From assembly GCA_003225365.1 (NCBI GenBank), contig QHZN01000124.1, forward strand, positions 1 to 32,154: DNA of 32,154 bases, written 5' to 3'. Both the position numbers and the translations under genes were made by a program. The stretch is from Acidobacteriota bacterium (lineage in GTDB: Bacteria > Acidobacteriota > Terriglobia > UBA7540). Position 1 is the stretch's first letter; every line of letters begins with the position of its first letter. This document shows positions 1 to 7,905 of the stretch, piece after piece. The notes below the pieces were generated by a model. The model had not been told where the DNA came from and made no database searches. It saw only the letters and a program-made list of their open reading frames with translations.

Positions 1-2
1 AG

Positions 3-191
3 ACGAACGGCTTCTACATACTGGCAACGGAAGCGAGCGTTCGCGGATTGCGCGGTGGCGTCTACGAAGTGACGCACGCCCGCTTGGCACTTTTAGACAT
101 GCACTCCATCCGATACGAGATCCTCCCGCCTGCTGAGACCCCTCTCGATGAAGCTGAAGCGCTTCGAAATTCTCCTACCGTTGAACTATAA
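3..191 (+). CDS. C-terminal end of an unrecognised protein (partial)
   Basis: An open frame runs in from the left edge and ends at a TAA at 189-191, giving about 62 residues that end in NSPTVEL. I do not recognise a family. The frame is supported mainly by its neighbour: the next gene begins at 148 inside it, a 44-bp overlap that is common for translationally coupled pairs. The tail is rich in Pro and Glu (residues like ILPPAETPLDEAEAL) and has no membrane segment. The true start lies outside the window. It could be a chance open frame, so confidence is moderate. Confidence 0.45.
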   Translation, partial: TNGFYILATEASVRGLRGGVYEVTHARLALLDMHSIRYEILPPAETPLDEAEALRNSPTVEL

Positions 192-462
192 CGATGGCGG
201 GCCCATCGAGCCGGCCAAGTTTCTAGTGACACACCGCGAAATCCTCGAGGCCTTTGGCGCGACCACCATTGACCCTATACAGGCGTTAGGCACGTGGGTG
301 TACCGCGGTACGCTTTACCAAGATCGCCCGCTCCGCATTCGCATCGATTCCCCAAACGCCGAGGACGCCCTCGCCTTCATGCGAACCTACAAGGAAATCC
401 TGAAAAATCGCTCCCGACAGATCGATATTTGGATTGCCGCGCACGATATCGAAATCATCTGA
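148..462 (+). CDS. Small hypothetical protein
   Basis: A 104-residue soluble protein beginning MKLKRFEILLPLNYNDG, with no signal peptide or membrane segment. The composition is protein-like, with alternating hydrophobic stretches (FEILLPL, IDIWIAAHDIEII), and the C-terminal half (about residues 55-104) reads like an alpha/beta domain. I recognise no motif. It overlaps the preceding partial gene by 44 bp on the same strand, so the two probably form an operon, and it ends 9 bp before the stop of the convergent propeller gene. Function unknown. Confidence 0.6.
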   Translation: MKLKRFEILLPLNYNDGGPIEPAKFLVTHREILEAFGATTIDPIQALGTWVYRGTLYQDRPLRIRIDSPNAEDALAFMRTYKEILKNRSRQIDIWIAAHDIEII

Positions 463-470
463 TGCAGTCG

Positions 471-1511
471 CTATCGCCCGAAAACTAGAACGACAAACGA
501 ATTCGGCACTATGGTTGGCCGAGGCCGGGGATTTTCCGCGGTCGCGGCGGGCGGCGCGCCGAACTCCGCCGTCACCAGATAAACGTTGTGCGTCTTCGTG
601 TCGAGCGCCATCGTCCGCGCGCCGCGCTGCGTCTGGACGTTATCCACCACGGTGAACTTGTCTGGGGAGTCTTCATGGACAACGGTGAGCGTCCCGTCGC
701 CGTTGGAGCTAAAGGCCAGGCCCGTCGCGGGATCGAAGCGGTTGGCGTCCACGCCCTTCCCGATGGCGGGCGTCGCGACGACCTTGCCGGTGTCGGCATC
801 CATCACGGCCATCATTTGATTGTGGCAGCCGATGAACAGGCGCCGATGTTCGCGGTCAATCGCCATGCCCGAGGGCTCCTCGCACGGAGCGAGCGGCCAG
901 CGGTTGAGCACTTTGAGCGATTTCGAATCTATTTGCACGACGAGGCTTTTATCTTCGAGGTTGTTGTAAACGTGCCCCGCGCCGTCGGCGGCGGCGAATT
1001 CTGGGCGGCCGCCGAGGGGAATCGTCCCCTCGACGTTGCCGCTCGCCGCGTCAATCGCGGTCGAGCTGTTTCCGCGCCCGTTGAACGCAAAGACGCGCTT
1101 CGAGGCCGGGTCGTAAATAATCCCGTCCGGGCCGGTGTCGGTCTTCGCTTCGCCAAGGACCTTGAGCGTTTTCATGTCGAAGATGGTTACCGTGGATGAG
1201 CGGCCGTTGCTCGTGAATCCGCGGCCGAGTTCCGGGGCGAGCGCGATGCCGTGAACGCCTTGGGTGTCAGGGATGTCGCCGGCCACTTCGCCCGTGTCGG
1301 CGTTCAAGACCATGACGTGCGTTCCGCGCGAGATGTAGAGCCGGCGCGCAACGCTATCTATCTTCAAGTAGTCCCAGGATCCTTCGCCGCCGACCTGATA
1401 TTTTTTCAGCAGATGGTAGCCCGAGCCTTCGGGCCTGGGGGCGGCCGTCGAAAGCGCCATGCCTGCGAAGCCCAAAATCCCCAAGAGAATTGCGACGCGA
1501 TGCTTTGACAC
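471..1511 (-). CDS. Secreted YVTN-type beta-propeller protein
   Basis: A 346-residue protein with an N-terminal signal peptide (MSKHRVAILLGILGFAGMAL, cleavage near STAAP) followed by repeated blades of about 40-45 residues of the YVTN/cytochrome-D1-like propeller type: short beta-strand motifs such as RLYISRGTHVMVLNADTGEV, STVTIFDMKTLKVLGEA and MMAVMDADTGKVVAT. Such proteins are exported and usually act as binding or scaffold proteins; no catalytic residue is evident. It is transcribed away from the aldo/keto reductase gene. Substrate unknown. The family call is firm, the role is not. Confidence 0.85.
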   Translation of the reverse strand: MSKHRVAILLGILGFAGMALSTAAPRPEGSGYHLLKKYQVGGEGSWDYLKIDSVARRLYISRGTHVMVLNADTGEVAGDIPDTQGVHGIALAPELGRGFTSNGRSSTVTIFDMKTLKVLGEAKTDTGPDGIIYDPASKRVFAFNGRGNSSTAIDAASGNVEGTIPLGGRPEFAAADGAGHVYNNLEDKSLVVQIDSKSLKVLNRWPLAPCEEPSGMAIDREHRRLFIGCHNQMMAVMDADTGKVVATPAIGKGVDANRFDPATGLAFSSNGDGTLTVVHEDSPDKFTVVDNVQTQRGARTMALDTKTHNVYLVTAEFGAPPAATAENPRPRPTIVPNSFVVLVFGR

Positions 1512-1654
1512 TGGATGCCTCCTGTGTAGTTGGGCTGCCCCTTCACGTCCCGCCGTTATCGCGCGGCGAGGCTGGTGGGTTTAAGCCGATTGTCTCCCAC
1601 TCCCGACGTATCTGGGTTAAAATTCGTTACATTCAATCGAAGGGGGAGGAGACG

Positions 1655-2839
1655 ATGCCCGAGTCCATGACCCGCAGAGACTTCATAAAGACCTCCGCAG
1701 CGCTCGCCGCCCTGCGGCCCGGAGACTACGGGCGGCGGGCCGCGGGCGCTGGCCTTGCCATTTCCGAAGCCACAAGGCGGACAGAAGGGGAGGCCGAAAC
1801 CCCTGCGCCGCCCGAGTGGCGAAACCGAAACCCGGAATTGCGATATCGCCGGCTCGGCCGCACCGGATTCATGGTTTCGGAAATCGTCTGCGGCGGCGAC
1901 CCCATCACACCCACAAACATCCATCACGTCGAAGTGGCCATCGGCATGGGGCTCAACTACCTCGATACCTCGCCGGTTTATAACGACGGCCTATCCGAGG
2001 AAGGCTACTCGAAGCTCATCCAGGGCGCCGACCGCGGCCGCGTGTTCGTCAATACGAAAGTGGACCCCTTCTCCGCCAATCGCTACAAAGCCTACCTCGA
2101 AGTTTTCAAGAGCCTTCCAGCCACCGAGCAGGCCGAGGTGCTACGCGCGTCCGGCGAGGACATGGCTCGCCGACAAGCGACCGTCCCGGAGTACATGGGC
2201 GGCTATTTCACGGGGCAGGAGCGTCAGATCGAAGAAATGGCCATCGCGAATGTGCTTGAAGAGAAATATGGCGCGAAGATTGACCGCCCGAAGGTTTACG
2301 CGCAGACCATCGTTCAGTCGCTCGAAGGCAGCCTCCGGCGGCTTCGGACCGACCACGTGGACTTGCTGATGTGCCCGCACGGGGCCGCCTCGCCTGAAGA
2401 GGTCCGAATCCCGGAAATCTTCGAGGCGTTCGAAAAGCTCAAGCAGCAAGGCAAAGTCCGTTACCTCGGCGTTTCCTCGCACTCAGACCCGGCGGGCGTC
2501 CTCGGCGCGGCGATGGAGACGGGCGTCTATTCGATGGCCATGATAGCCTATAACATCATCAACCGCCGGTACGTCGAGCCGGTCATCGCGGAAGCCAAGC
2601 GGCGCGATTTCGGCGTCATCAACATGAAATCCGCGCAGGCGGTGTTTCACCGCGACCGCTCACCCGTGCCGTTTCCGGAGCGCGCCGCGCTGCTCGAGAA
2701 ACTCGTGCCGGGCGATATGGGCCTCCACCAAAAGGCTTACACATTTTCGCTCGGAAACCCGAATATCAGCGCCGTGATTTCGAATATGGTGGACGAAAAA
2801 CAAGTGCGGGAAAACTTGCCCGTGGCGTTGCGAACGTAA
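1655..2839 (+). CDS. Aldo/keto reductase family protein with Tat-type N-terminus
   Basis: An NAD(P)H-dependent aldo/keto reductase of 394 residues. The start at 1655 is chosen because GGGGGAGGAG lies 4 nt upstream and the protein then opens with a twin-arginine motif, TRRDFIKTSAALAAL. The AKR catalytic tetrad is visible: Asp104 and Tyr109 (DTSPVYN), Lys135 (VNTKVD) and His242 (CPHG). The barrel is (alpha/beta)8, and an insertion of about 70 residues follows Lys135. The hydrophobic part of the Tat signal is short and followed by RPGDYGRR, so export is uncertain. The next gene (TPR protein) starts 9 bp after the stop, so the two are likely co-transcribed. Substrate unknown. Confidence 0.88.
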   Translation: MPESMTRRDFIKTSAALAALRPGDYGRRAAGAGLAISEATRRTEGEAETPAPPEWRNRNPELRYRRLGRTGFMVSEIVCGGDPITPTNIHHVEVAIGMGLNYLDTSPVYNDGLSEEGYSKLIQGADRGRVFVNTKVDPFSANRYKAYLEVFKSLPATEQAEVLRASGEDMARRQATVPEYMGGYFTGQERQIEEMAIANVLEEKYGAKIDRPKVYAQTIVQSLEGSLRRLRTDHVDLLMCPHGAASPEEVRIPEIFEAFEKLKQQGKVRYLGVSSHSDPAGVLGAAMETGVYSMAMIAYNIINRRYVEPVIAEAKRRDFGVINMKSAQAVFHRDRSPVPFPERAALLEKLVPGDMGLHQKAYTFSLGNPNISAVISNMVDEKQVRENLPVALRT

Positions 2840-2848
2840 GGAGCGCTG

Positions 2849-3766
2849 ATGGGCCGGTTCACTCAAAAGGGAAAATCTGCGGGGTTCGGGCTGGCGGCGT
2901 GGTTGATTTTGGGCGTAGCGATAGCGGCGGGGCAGGCCCCGTCCGCGGCCAAGGCGCCGCTCAGCAGGTTTGACGTTGCCGGCTTGCTTGCTGCCGGCAT
3001 CCGGCCAGGACGGATTGCGCAACTTATCGGGCAGAGCGGCACCAGCTTCGTTGTGTCCAACGACGAGGCCACCAGCTTGCGTGCAGGGGGTGCCTCCGAT
3101 GGACTGCTCACAGTGTTACGCGGGACAGCGGCGCGCGGAAGGCCCGGGGGCGAATCCCTGGAATCGCAAGCCGATCCGAAAACATTCCTCCACCTTACAG
3201 AGGCGGCCGCGCTCATCGCGCAGAAGAGGTACACGGACGCTGAGCGGGAGTGCCGGGCTGCTCTGAACGAGGGTTCCGCCAGCGCTTGGGTCCACATCGC
3301 CCTAGGTCGGCTCCTCTTCCTCGAAGCAGGGGGAAGGAAGAGGAAGGACCCTGAGAGGTCCCGGGAGCTGGATGAAGGGCTTCAGGAGCTTCAAACCGGC
3401 CTCCATTTGGCGTTCGCTTACGCGGACGCTCATCTAGCCTACGGGGAAGCCCTCGAGTCCGTTGGCCAGTTCAGATTAGCTCTTTCAGCATTCAGTAAGG
3501 CGGTTGAACTGGAGCCAGATTACCTCGACGCCCTTGCCCATTTTGCGTTTGCCCTAGGCGTGACCGGTCAATGGGCATCCGCGCAGAAAGAGTTTGAGAA
3601 AGTAATCCAGCTTGATCCTACGAATGTCTCTGCGCACTTCGGGCTAGGAACAATGCTGGAAGAACAGGGGAAGACACAGGAGGCGAAGGAGCAGTATCGA
3701 ATAGTCCGCGACCTCGACCCGGATTTTCCGCCCTACAAGAAACTTCCTCGTGAGTTCAAACATTAA
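2849..3766 (+). CDS. Secreted TPR-repeat protein
   Basis: A 305-residue protein. AAGGAG lies 6 nt before the ATG, and the N-terminus has a hydrophobic segment (about residues 13-29, FGLAAWLILGVAIAAGQA) that looks like a signal peptide or anchor. After a short DUF-like region (about 37-95), residues 105-300 contain TPR repeats with the usual A-x-G/A-F/Y-P spacing, for example YADAHLAYGEALESVGQ, ALSAFSKAVELEPDYLDAL and AQKEFEKVIQLDPTNVSAH. TPRs mediate protein-protein contacts. It follows the aldo/keto reductase with a 9-bp gap, suggesting one transcript. Partner unknown. Confidence 0.85.
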   Translation: MGRFTQKGKSAGFGLAAWLILGVAIAAGQAPSAAKAPLSRFDVAGLLAAGIRPGRIAQLIGQSGTSFVVSNDEATSLRAGGASDGLLTVLRGTAARGRPGGESLESQADPKTFLHLTEAAALIAQKRYTDAERECRAALNEGSASAWVHIALGRLLFLEAGGRKRKDPERSRELDEGLQELQTGLHLAFAYADAHLAYGEALESVGQFRLALSAFSKAVELEPDYLDALAHFAFALGVTGQWASAQKEFEKVIQLDPTNVSAHFGLGTMLEEQGKTQEAKEQYRIVRDLDPDFPPYKKLPREFKH

Positions 3767-3834
3767 TCCAACGGACCATCGACCACCACGCGACCGAACG
3801 CAATCTGAGATTTGATTCTCTGCAAGCTCAAAGC

Positions 3835-3984
3835 TCATTTGCTGGCATATTTTTGCGGGTCCTGGTCGAACTTCGCCTTGCAGCCTGGGTTGCAGAAGTA
3901 ATACGTCTGGCCTTTGTAGTCGCTCTTCGCCGCGGCCTTTTCCGAATCAATTGTCATCTTACAAACCGGGTCGGTAACTTTCAT
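3835..3984 (-). CDS. YHS-domain metal-binding small protein
   Basis: A 49-residue ORF beginning MKVTDPVCKMTIDSE and ending in DQDPQKYASK. It matches the YHS domain: DPVCKM, then Y-x-G-x-x-Y-Y-F-C-x-x-x-C-x-x-x-F with Cys8, Cys31 and Cys35 as probable metal ligands. YHS domains occur alone or in copper-transporting ATPases and bind heavy metals; the protein is probably cytoplasmic and may act in copper handling. A good Shine-Dalgarno sequence (GAGGAG, about 5 nt before ATG) supports the start. Its 5' flank lies about 60 bp from the heptamer array at 4043-4133. The gene is short but both motif and RBS are clear. Confidence 0.85.
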   Translation of the reverse strand: MKVTDPVCKMTIDSEKAAAKSDYKGQTYYFCNPGCKAKFDQDPQKYASK

Positions 3985-4042
3985 TCGCGCCTCCTCAAGG
4001 AGCTATTCTAACATTGGCAAGTTAGACGGACATGGCAAGGGA

Positions 4043-4133
4043 GAAGGCAGTAGGCAGTAAGCCGCTAGCAGTTCACAGTCAGCTGTCAGTTGTATGTCGT
4101 CGGCTAGTCACTCGCCACTTGCCACTCGCCAAT
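4043..4133 (-). repeat. Bipartite heptamer array (copy 1)
   Basis: Thirteen degenerate heptamers in exact 7-nt register. On the plus strand these start GAAGGCA, GTAGGCA, GTAAGCC, GCTAGCA and end CGCCACT, TGCCACT, CGCCAAT. Read on the minus strand the order is AGTGGCA-like units first, then degenerate middle units, then TGCCTTC. This is the same order as the array at 24482-24639. It begins 6 nt after the stop codon of the minus-strand gene at 4140-4436. Confidence 0.85.
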
Positions 4134-4139
4134 GCCGTT

Positions 4140-4436
4140 CTACGCTGCGGGCGCGGCTCGAAGGCGCTGTCTGAGAAGTTCGCGGAATGAATTGCAGATT
4201 TCCGCGCGCAGGTCGGGCGGAAGCGCGGCGAGGGCTTCGAAAGTCGTCGGAAATCGCGCGTCCGAGCGGAACTCACCGCCAAGCAGCGTGGAGATGGCGA
4301 GCAGGGCCATAATCTCTTCGTCGCGAGGTTCGTGGGTGGCGAAATAGGGCAAAAAACCTTCGGGATCTCCCGCGCCGCGTTCCATGACCACGTGGACTTG
4401 CTGGTCGAAAAAAATCTTGATCCTCTCTTGCTCCAT
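4140..4436 (-). CDS. Small hypothetical protein downstream of nrdJ
   Basis: A 98-residue protein beginning MEQERIKIFFDQQVHVVMERG. The frame is open further upstream, but ATG 4436 is preferred because a purine-rich GGGGAAG lies just before it and it starts 25 nt after the zinc-ribbon gene's stop. It has no signal peptide or recognised motif; it is probably mostly helical (IMALLAISTLLGG, LRAEICNSFRELLRQRLR). It is the last gene of the nrdJ - zinc ribbon - hypothetical run on the minus strand and is followed 6 nt later by a heptamer array. Function unknown. Confidence 0.6.
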   Translation of the reverse strand: MEQERIKIFFDQQVHVVMERGAGDPEGFLPYFATHEPRDEEIMALLAISTLLGGEFRSDARFPTTFEALAALPPDLRAEICNSFRELLRQRLRAAPAA

Positions 4437-4461
4437 AACTTCCCCAGAGGCGATTCCGGTT

Positions 4462-4647
4462 TCACCCCTCGGCGTGGAGGCAAGTCGGGCAGACCAAAAT
4501 GATGGTTGCGACGCGGTCGCCGGCCATGCGCTGCACATCCCAGCCTTCGCGGATGGCGCTGTCCGCCGCGGGGAGCTTCGAATCGCAGTACCAACAGAAG
4601 CCCTCGCCGGTCGAACAAATCGCCCTCAAAGCTTCATTTACGTTCAT
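4462..4647 (-). CDS. Small zinc-ribbon protein
   Basis: A 61-residue protein from ATG 4647 (MNVNEALRAICSTGEG), chosen over an in-frame start 111 nt upstream because GGGGGCAACC precedes it and the upstream stretch contains the hairpin at 4670-4697. Two Cys pairs, CWYC near residue 18 and CPTC near residue 53, are spaced as in a zinc ribbon. No catalytic motif is seen. It lies 133 nt after nrdJ on the same strand and 25 nt before the next small gene. A nucleic-acid or partner-binding role is possible but not shown. Confidence 0.7.
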   Translation of the reverse strand: MNVNEALRAICSTGEGFCWYCDSKLPAADSAIREGWDVQRMAGDRVATIILVCPTCLHAEG

Positions 4648-4669
4648 GGTTGCCCCCAAAAACGGGAGA

Positions 4670-4697
4670 GGGCTGCCCCGACGTATCGGAGCAGCCC
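4670..4697 (-). terminator. Hairpin with TACG loop between nrdJ and the zinc-ribbon gene
   Basis: On the minus strand a 12-bp stem (GGGCTGCTCCGA / TCGGGGCAGCCC, one G-T wobble) closes a four-base loop TACG. It is followed about 8 nt later by TTTTT. It sits 84 nt after the nrdJ stop and could terminate or attenuate read-through into the two downstream small genes. The T-run is displaced from the stem, so full intrinsic termination is uncertain. Confidence 0.55.
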
Positions 4698-4780
4698 CTC
4701 CAGGCTGCGCACTCATTATGTGAGACTCCCCATCGCTCGTCAAGGTTGCCTTCACCATTGGCCTTGACCAATCCCGTCCC

Positions 4781-7732
4781 CTACGAGCACCCGCTGGTCG
4801 AGCCGCAGTTCATACAGCGATAGCAGGCGCCGTTCCTGACCATGATAGCTCCGCAGTCGGAGCAGCTTGGGGCATCCTCGGTGGGCGCGACGCCGGCGAG
4901 CGACGGTTGCGAGACGGGCTGGGCCGTTGCCGCGCGTGTGAATTGGGTCATCAAGTTGGCGGCTTTTTCGGCTTCCGAGCCGTTCAGCGGCTGCACGCTC
5001 GTATCTTCGCGCGGCTGGGCGTCGCGCGGCAAAAACTTCAGCGCCAGCCAGCGGAAGATATAATCCATGATGGACTTGGCGTAGCGGATGTCGGGATTAT
5101 TCGTCCAGCCGCTGGGCTCGAAGCGCGTGTGGCTGAACTTGTCGCACAGCACCTTCAGCGGCACGCCGTACTGGAGGGCGAGCGAGACGGCGGTGGCGAA
5201 CGAATCCATCAGACCGGAGACCGTCGAGCCCTCCTTGGCCATGGTGATAAAGATTTCGCCCGGCTGTCCGTCCTCGTAGAGCCCCACGGTCAAGTAGCCC
5301 TCGTGGCCCGCAATCGAGAACTTATGTGTGACGGCGCGGCGCTCGTCGGCCAGCTTGTGCCGCCGGGCGGCCGGCCCCCCCGCCGCGGTAGCCACCACAG
5401 GCGCACTGTCCGCCTGGGCGCCAGCCGGGTGGTCATTCGCCGTTTCTTCCGGCTCCTGGCTTCTAGCTTCTGACTTCTGCCTTCTGCTTTCTGATTTCTC
5501 CTTCGGCTTCGCGTCCGCCGTGCTGAGGGGCTGGACGCGCTTCGACCCGTCGCGATAAATGGCGATGGCTTTGAGCCCCAGGCGCCACGCCTCCGTATAA
5601 ACGCGCATGAGGTCATCCACAATTGCTTCTTCGGGCATGTTCACGGTCTTTGAGATCGCCCCGGAGATGAACGGCTGCACCGCCGCCATCATGCGCACGT
5701 GGCCCATGTAGTGGATAGCGCGCTTGCCGTTCGCGGGCTTCAAGGAGCAGTCGAAGACAGGCAGGTGCTCGGCCTTCAAGTGCGGCGCGCCTTCGATGGT
5801 CCCGTTCTGGTCAATGTAGTTGACGATTTCGGCGGTCCGCTGGTCGTTGTAGCCGAGCTTCAAGAGCGCCGCAGGGACGGAGTTGTTGACAATCTTGATG
5901 AGCCCGCCGCCCACCAGCTTCTTGTATTTCACCAGCGCCAAGTCCGGCTCCACGCCCGTAGTATCGCAATCCATCATGAATCCGATCGTGCCGGTCGGCG
6001 CGAGCACGGTAACCTGCGCGTTGCGGTAACCGTACTTCATGCCGCTCGCCAGGGCCTCTTGCCAGACTCGCCGCGCAGCCTCCCACAGCGTATCCGGGAC
6101 GTTCCGCGCGTTGATGCCCGCCAGCGCCTGCTGGTGCATGGCGATGACGCCGAGGAATGAGTCCCGGTTGACGCCGAATCCAGGCGCAGGGCCCATCTCC
6201 GCCGCAATGCGAGAGGACTCCAGATACGCTTCCCCGTGCATGAGCGCCGTGATGGCCGCGGCAAAATCGCGCCCGCCGTCGGAGTCGTAGGGCTGACCGC
6301 GCGCCATCAGCAAGGCCCCAAGATTCGCGTAGCCAAGCCCCAAGGGGCGGAAGTCATGCGAGTTCTCAGCGATGCGGTCGGTCGGGTAGCTGGCGTTATC
6401 CACCAGGATTTCCTGCGCCAGGATCATGACATCCACGGCCGCCATGAACGCCTCGACGTCGAACCTGCCGTCGGGAGAAACGAACTTCATCAGATTGAGC
6501 GAGGCGAGGTTGCAGGCGGAATCGTCCAGGAACATGTATTCGCTGCACGGATTCGAAGCGTTGATGGGCGCCGTGGACTTCGACGTGTGCCACTTGTTGA
6601 TGGTCGAATGAAACTGCATCCCCGGGTCACCACATTGCCAGGCGGCCTCGGCAATCTTCCGCATCAGGTCGCGCGCGCGATAGACCTTGGCGGGCCGGCC
6701 GTCGGTGACGCGCCGCGTCGCCCAATCCTTGTCGTCCACCACCGCCTGCATGAACTCGTCGGTGACGCGCACGCTGTTGTTGGCGTTCTGGAAGAAGATG
6801 GAGCTGTAAGCATCACCGTCCAAAGACGGATCGTAGCCCGCGTCCACCAGCGTCCAGGCCTTGCGCTCCTCTTTAGCCTTGCACTCGATAAAATCCACGA
6901 CGTCGGGATGGTCGATATTCAGGATGACCATCTTCGCCGCCCGGCGAGTCTTTCCGCCGGACTTGATGACGCCCGCGAAGGCGTCGTAACCCTTCATGAA
7001 GGAAAGGGGACCGGAGGCCACACCGCCGCCCGACAATGACTCCAGGGAAGACCTGAGAGGTGAGAGGTTCGTGCCCGTGCCCGAACCCCACTTGAAGAGC
7101 ATCCCTTCCGTCTTGGCAAGGTTGAGGATGCTTTCGAGGTTGTCCTGGACGGAGTTGATAAAGCAGGCAGAGCACTGTGGGTGACGGTAGACCTCCGTCT
7201 CCTTCTTGATGGAACCCGTGGCAGGATCGTAGTACCACCCGCCGCCTTCCGAGCTTCGGCGGTATTTGTGCCACAGGCCGCAATTGAACCAGACCGGGGA
7301 ATTGAACGCCACCTTCTGGCGCACGAGTAGATGGATCAGCTCGTCGTGAAACGCCTTGGCATCCTCCTCGGTCTTGAAATAGCCGCCCTCGGCTCCCCAG
7401 TCGGCGATGGTGTCCGCGACGCGGCTGATGAGTTGCTTGACGCTCGATTCACGTTCGGCCGTCGATAGCTTGCCGTGAAAATATTTCGACGCCACGATGT
7501 TGGTCGCCGTCTGCGACCAGTCTTTGGGAACTTCGAGGTTCCGCTGCTCGAAAATCGTCTGGCCCTTCTCGTTCTGAATGGAGGCGGTGCGGGTCTCCCA
7601 TTCGACCTCGTCGAAAGGGCGCGTTCCAGGACGCGTGAAGTGCCGCTTCACGCTGAGGCCGCGCCGGACCGCCGGTTCGCTCGCCGAGGTCGAATTCTTC
7701 GCCGCTACAGAAAGGATATCCCTGTCCGCCAT
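4781..7732 (-). CDS. nrdJ: Adenosylcobalamin-dependent (class II) ribonucleotide reductase
   Basis: A 983-residue class II RNR that reduces ribonucleotides to deoxyribonucleotides using a B12-derived radical, independent of oxygen. Visible landmarks: NSPVWFNCGL (about 144-153); CSACF with redox Cys near 187-190; the catalytic NPCSE (Asn394, Cys396, Glu398); the second redox Cys at 407 (SACNLASLN); APTGTIGFMMDCDTTGVEP (glycyl-barrel region); a TSCPD-type domain (about 800-895, HKFSIAGHEGYLTVGLYEDG); and a C-terminal zinc ribbon (CSDC...CYRCMNC...C). A Shine-Dalgarno GGAGG lies 5 nt before the ATG. The linker at residues about 741-764 (KSESRRQKSEARSQEPEE) is encoded by a heptamer repeat array and is probably disordered. 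The gene has its own promoter and a leader of about 160 nt. Confidence 0.97.
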   Translation of the reverse strand: MADRDILSVAAKNSTSASEPAVRRGLSVKRHFTRPGTRPFDEVEWETRTASIQNEKGQTIFEQRNLEVPKDWSQTATNIVASKYFHGKLSTAERESSVKQLISRVADTIADWGAEGGYFKTEEDAKAFHDELIHLLVRQKVAFNSPVWFNCGLWHKYRRSSEGGGWYYDPATGSIKKETEVYRHPQCSACFINSVQDNLESILNLAKTEGMLFKWGSGTGTNLSPLRSSLESLSGGGVASGPLSFMKGYDAFAGVIKSGGKTRRAAKMVILNIDHPDVVDFIECKAKEERKAWTLVDAGYDPSLDGDAYSSIFFQNANNSVRVTDEFMQAVVDDKDWATRRVTDGRPAKVYRARDLMRKIAEAAWQCGDPGMQFHSTINKWHTSKSTAPINASNPCSEYMFLDDSACNLASLNLMKFVSPDGRFDVEAFMAAVDVMILAQEILVDNASYPTDRIAENSHDFRPLGLGYANLGALLMARGQPYDSDGGRDFAAAITALMHGEAYLESSRIAAEMGPAPGFGVNRDSFLGVIAMHQQALAGINARNVPDTLWEAARRVWQEALASGMKYGYRNAQVTVLAPTGTIGFMMDCDTTGVEPDLALVKYKKLVGGGLIKIVNNSVPAALLKLGYNDQRTAEIVNYIDQNGTIEGAPHLKAEHLPVFDCSLKPANGKRAIHYMGHVRMMAAVQPFISGAISKTVNMPEEAIVDDLMRVYTEAWRLGLKAIAIYRDGSKRVQPLSTADAKPKEKSESRRQKSEARSQEPEETANDHPAGAQADSAPVVATAAGGPAARRHKLADERRAVTHKFSIAGHEGYLTVGLYEDGQPGEIFITMAKEGSTVSGLMDSFATAVSLALQYGVPLKVLCDKFSHTRFEPSGWTNNPDIRYAKSIMDYIFRWLALKFLPRDAQPREDTSVQPLNGSEAEKAANLMTQFTRAATAQPVSQPSLAGVAPTEDAPSCSDCGAIMVRNGACYRCMNCGSTSGCS
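5442..5508 (-). repeat. Heptamer repeat translated inside nrdJ
   Basis: In coding orientation the DNA reads CAGAAAG, CAGAAGG, CAGAAGT, CAGAAGC, TAGAAGC, CAGGAGC, CGGAAGA: seven units in 7-nt register. CAGAAGG is the same heptamer, rotated, as GAAGGCA at 4043 and as the complement of TGCCTTC at 24549. It encodes the basic/acidic linker between the catalytic barrel and the TSCPD domain. Confidence 0.85.
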
Positions 7733-7905
7733 TGTTGCCTCCGGAGGTAAGCCCGAAGCTTTTTATTCGAATCGTTGCGGTGTGGTCTCGGATCCGCTCT
7801 ACCGGGTCCGTTGGGCCTGCCCGGTGAACACCACAGTCGTTCCCCTGCGCGGTCCCGCTCGTTCGGCGCCAACCGATAGCCGCGTCTTTGTGCGCGAGTA
7901 AATCT
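7733..7905 (-). promoter_or_regulatory. Structured nrdJ leader
   Basis: Between the promoter and the nrdJ ATG the minus-strand RNA would be about 160 nt and can fold: TGTGGT pairs with ACCACA, enclosing ACCGGG pairing with CCCGGT. Near the start codon, AAGC pairs with GCTT around a TTCGG loop. The Shine-Dalgarno sequence lies in a perfect palindrome, CCTCCGGAGG, so CCTCC could mask GGAGG. I could not match the cobalamin-riboswitch B12 box. It is a candidate cis-regulatory RNA of unknown ligand. Confidence 0.45.

Noticed and set aside
588-1199. A 203-codon plus-strand frame opposite the propeller gene
   Set aside because: The composition is that of an antisense shadow (Arg/Val/Ala-rich, no motif), while the minus strand encodes clear propeller blades.
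6236-7039. A 267-codon plus-strand frame inside nrdJ
   Set aside because: Antisense shadow of a highly conserved enzyme, with no recognisable domain.
7733-7900. Cobalamin riboswitch before nrdJ
   Set aside because: An expected idea for a B12-dependent enzyme, but the B12 box and the conserved core could not be located; kept only as a structured leader of unknown type.
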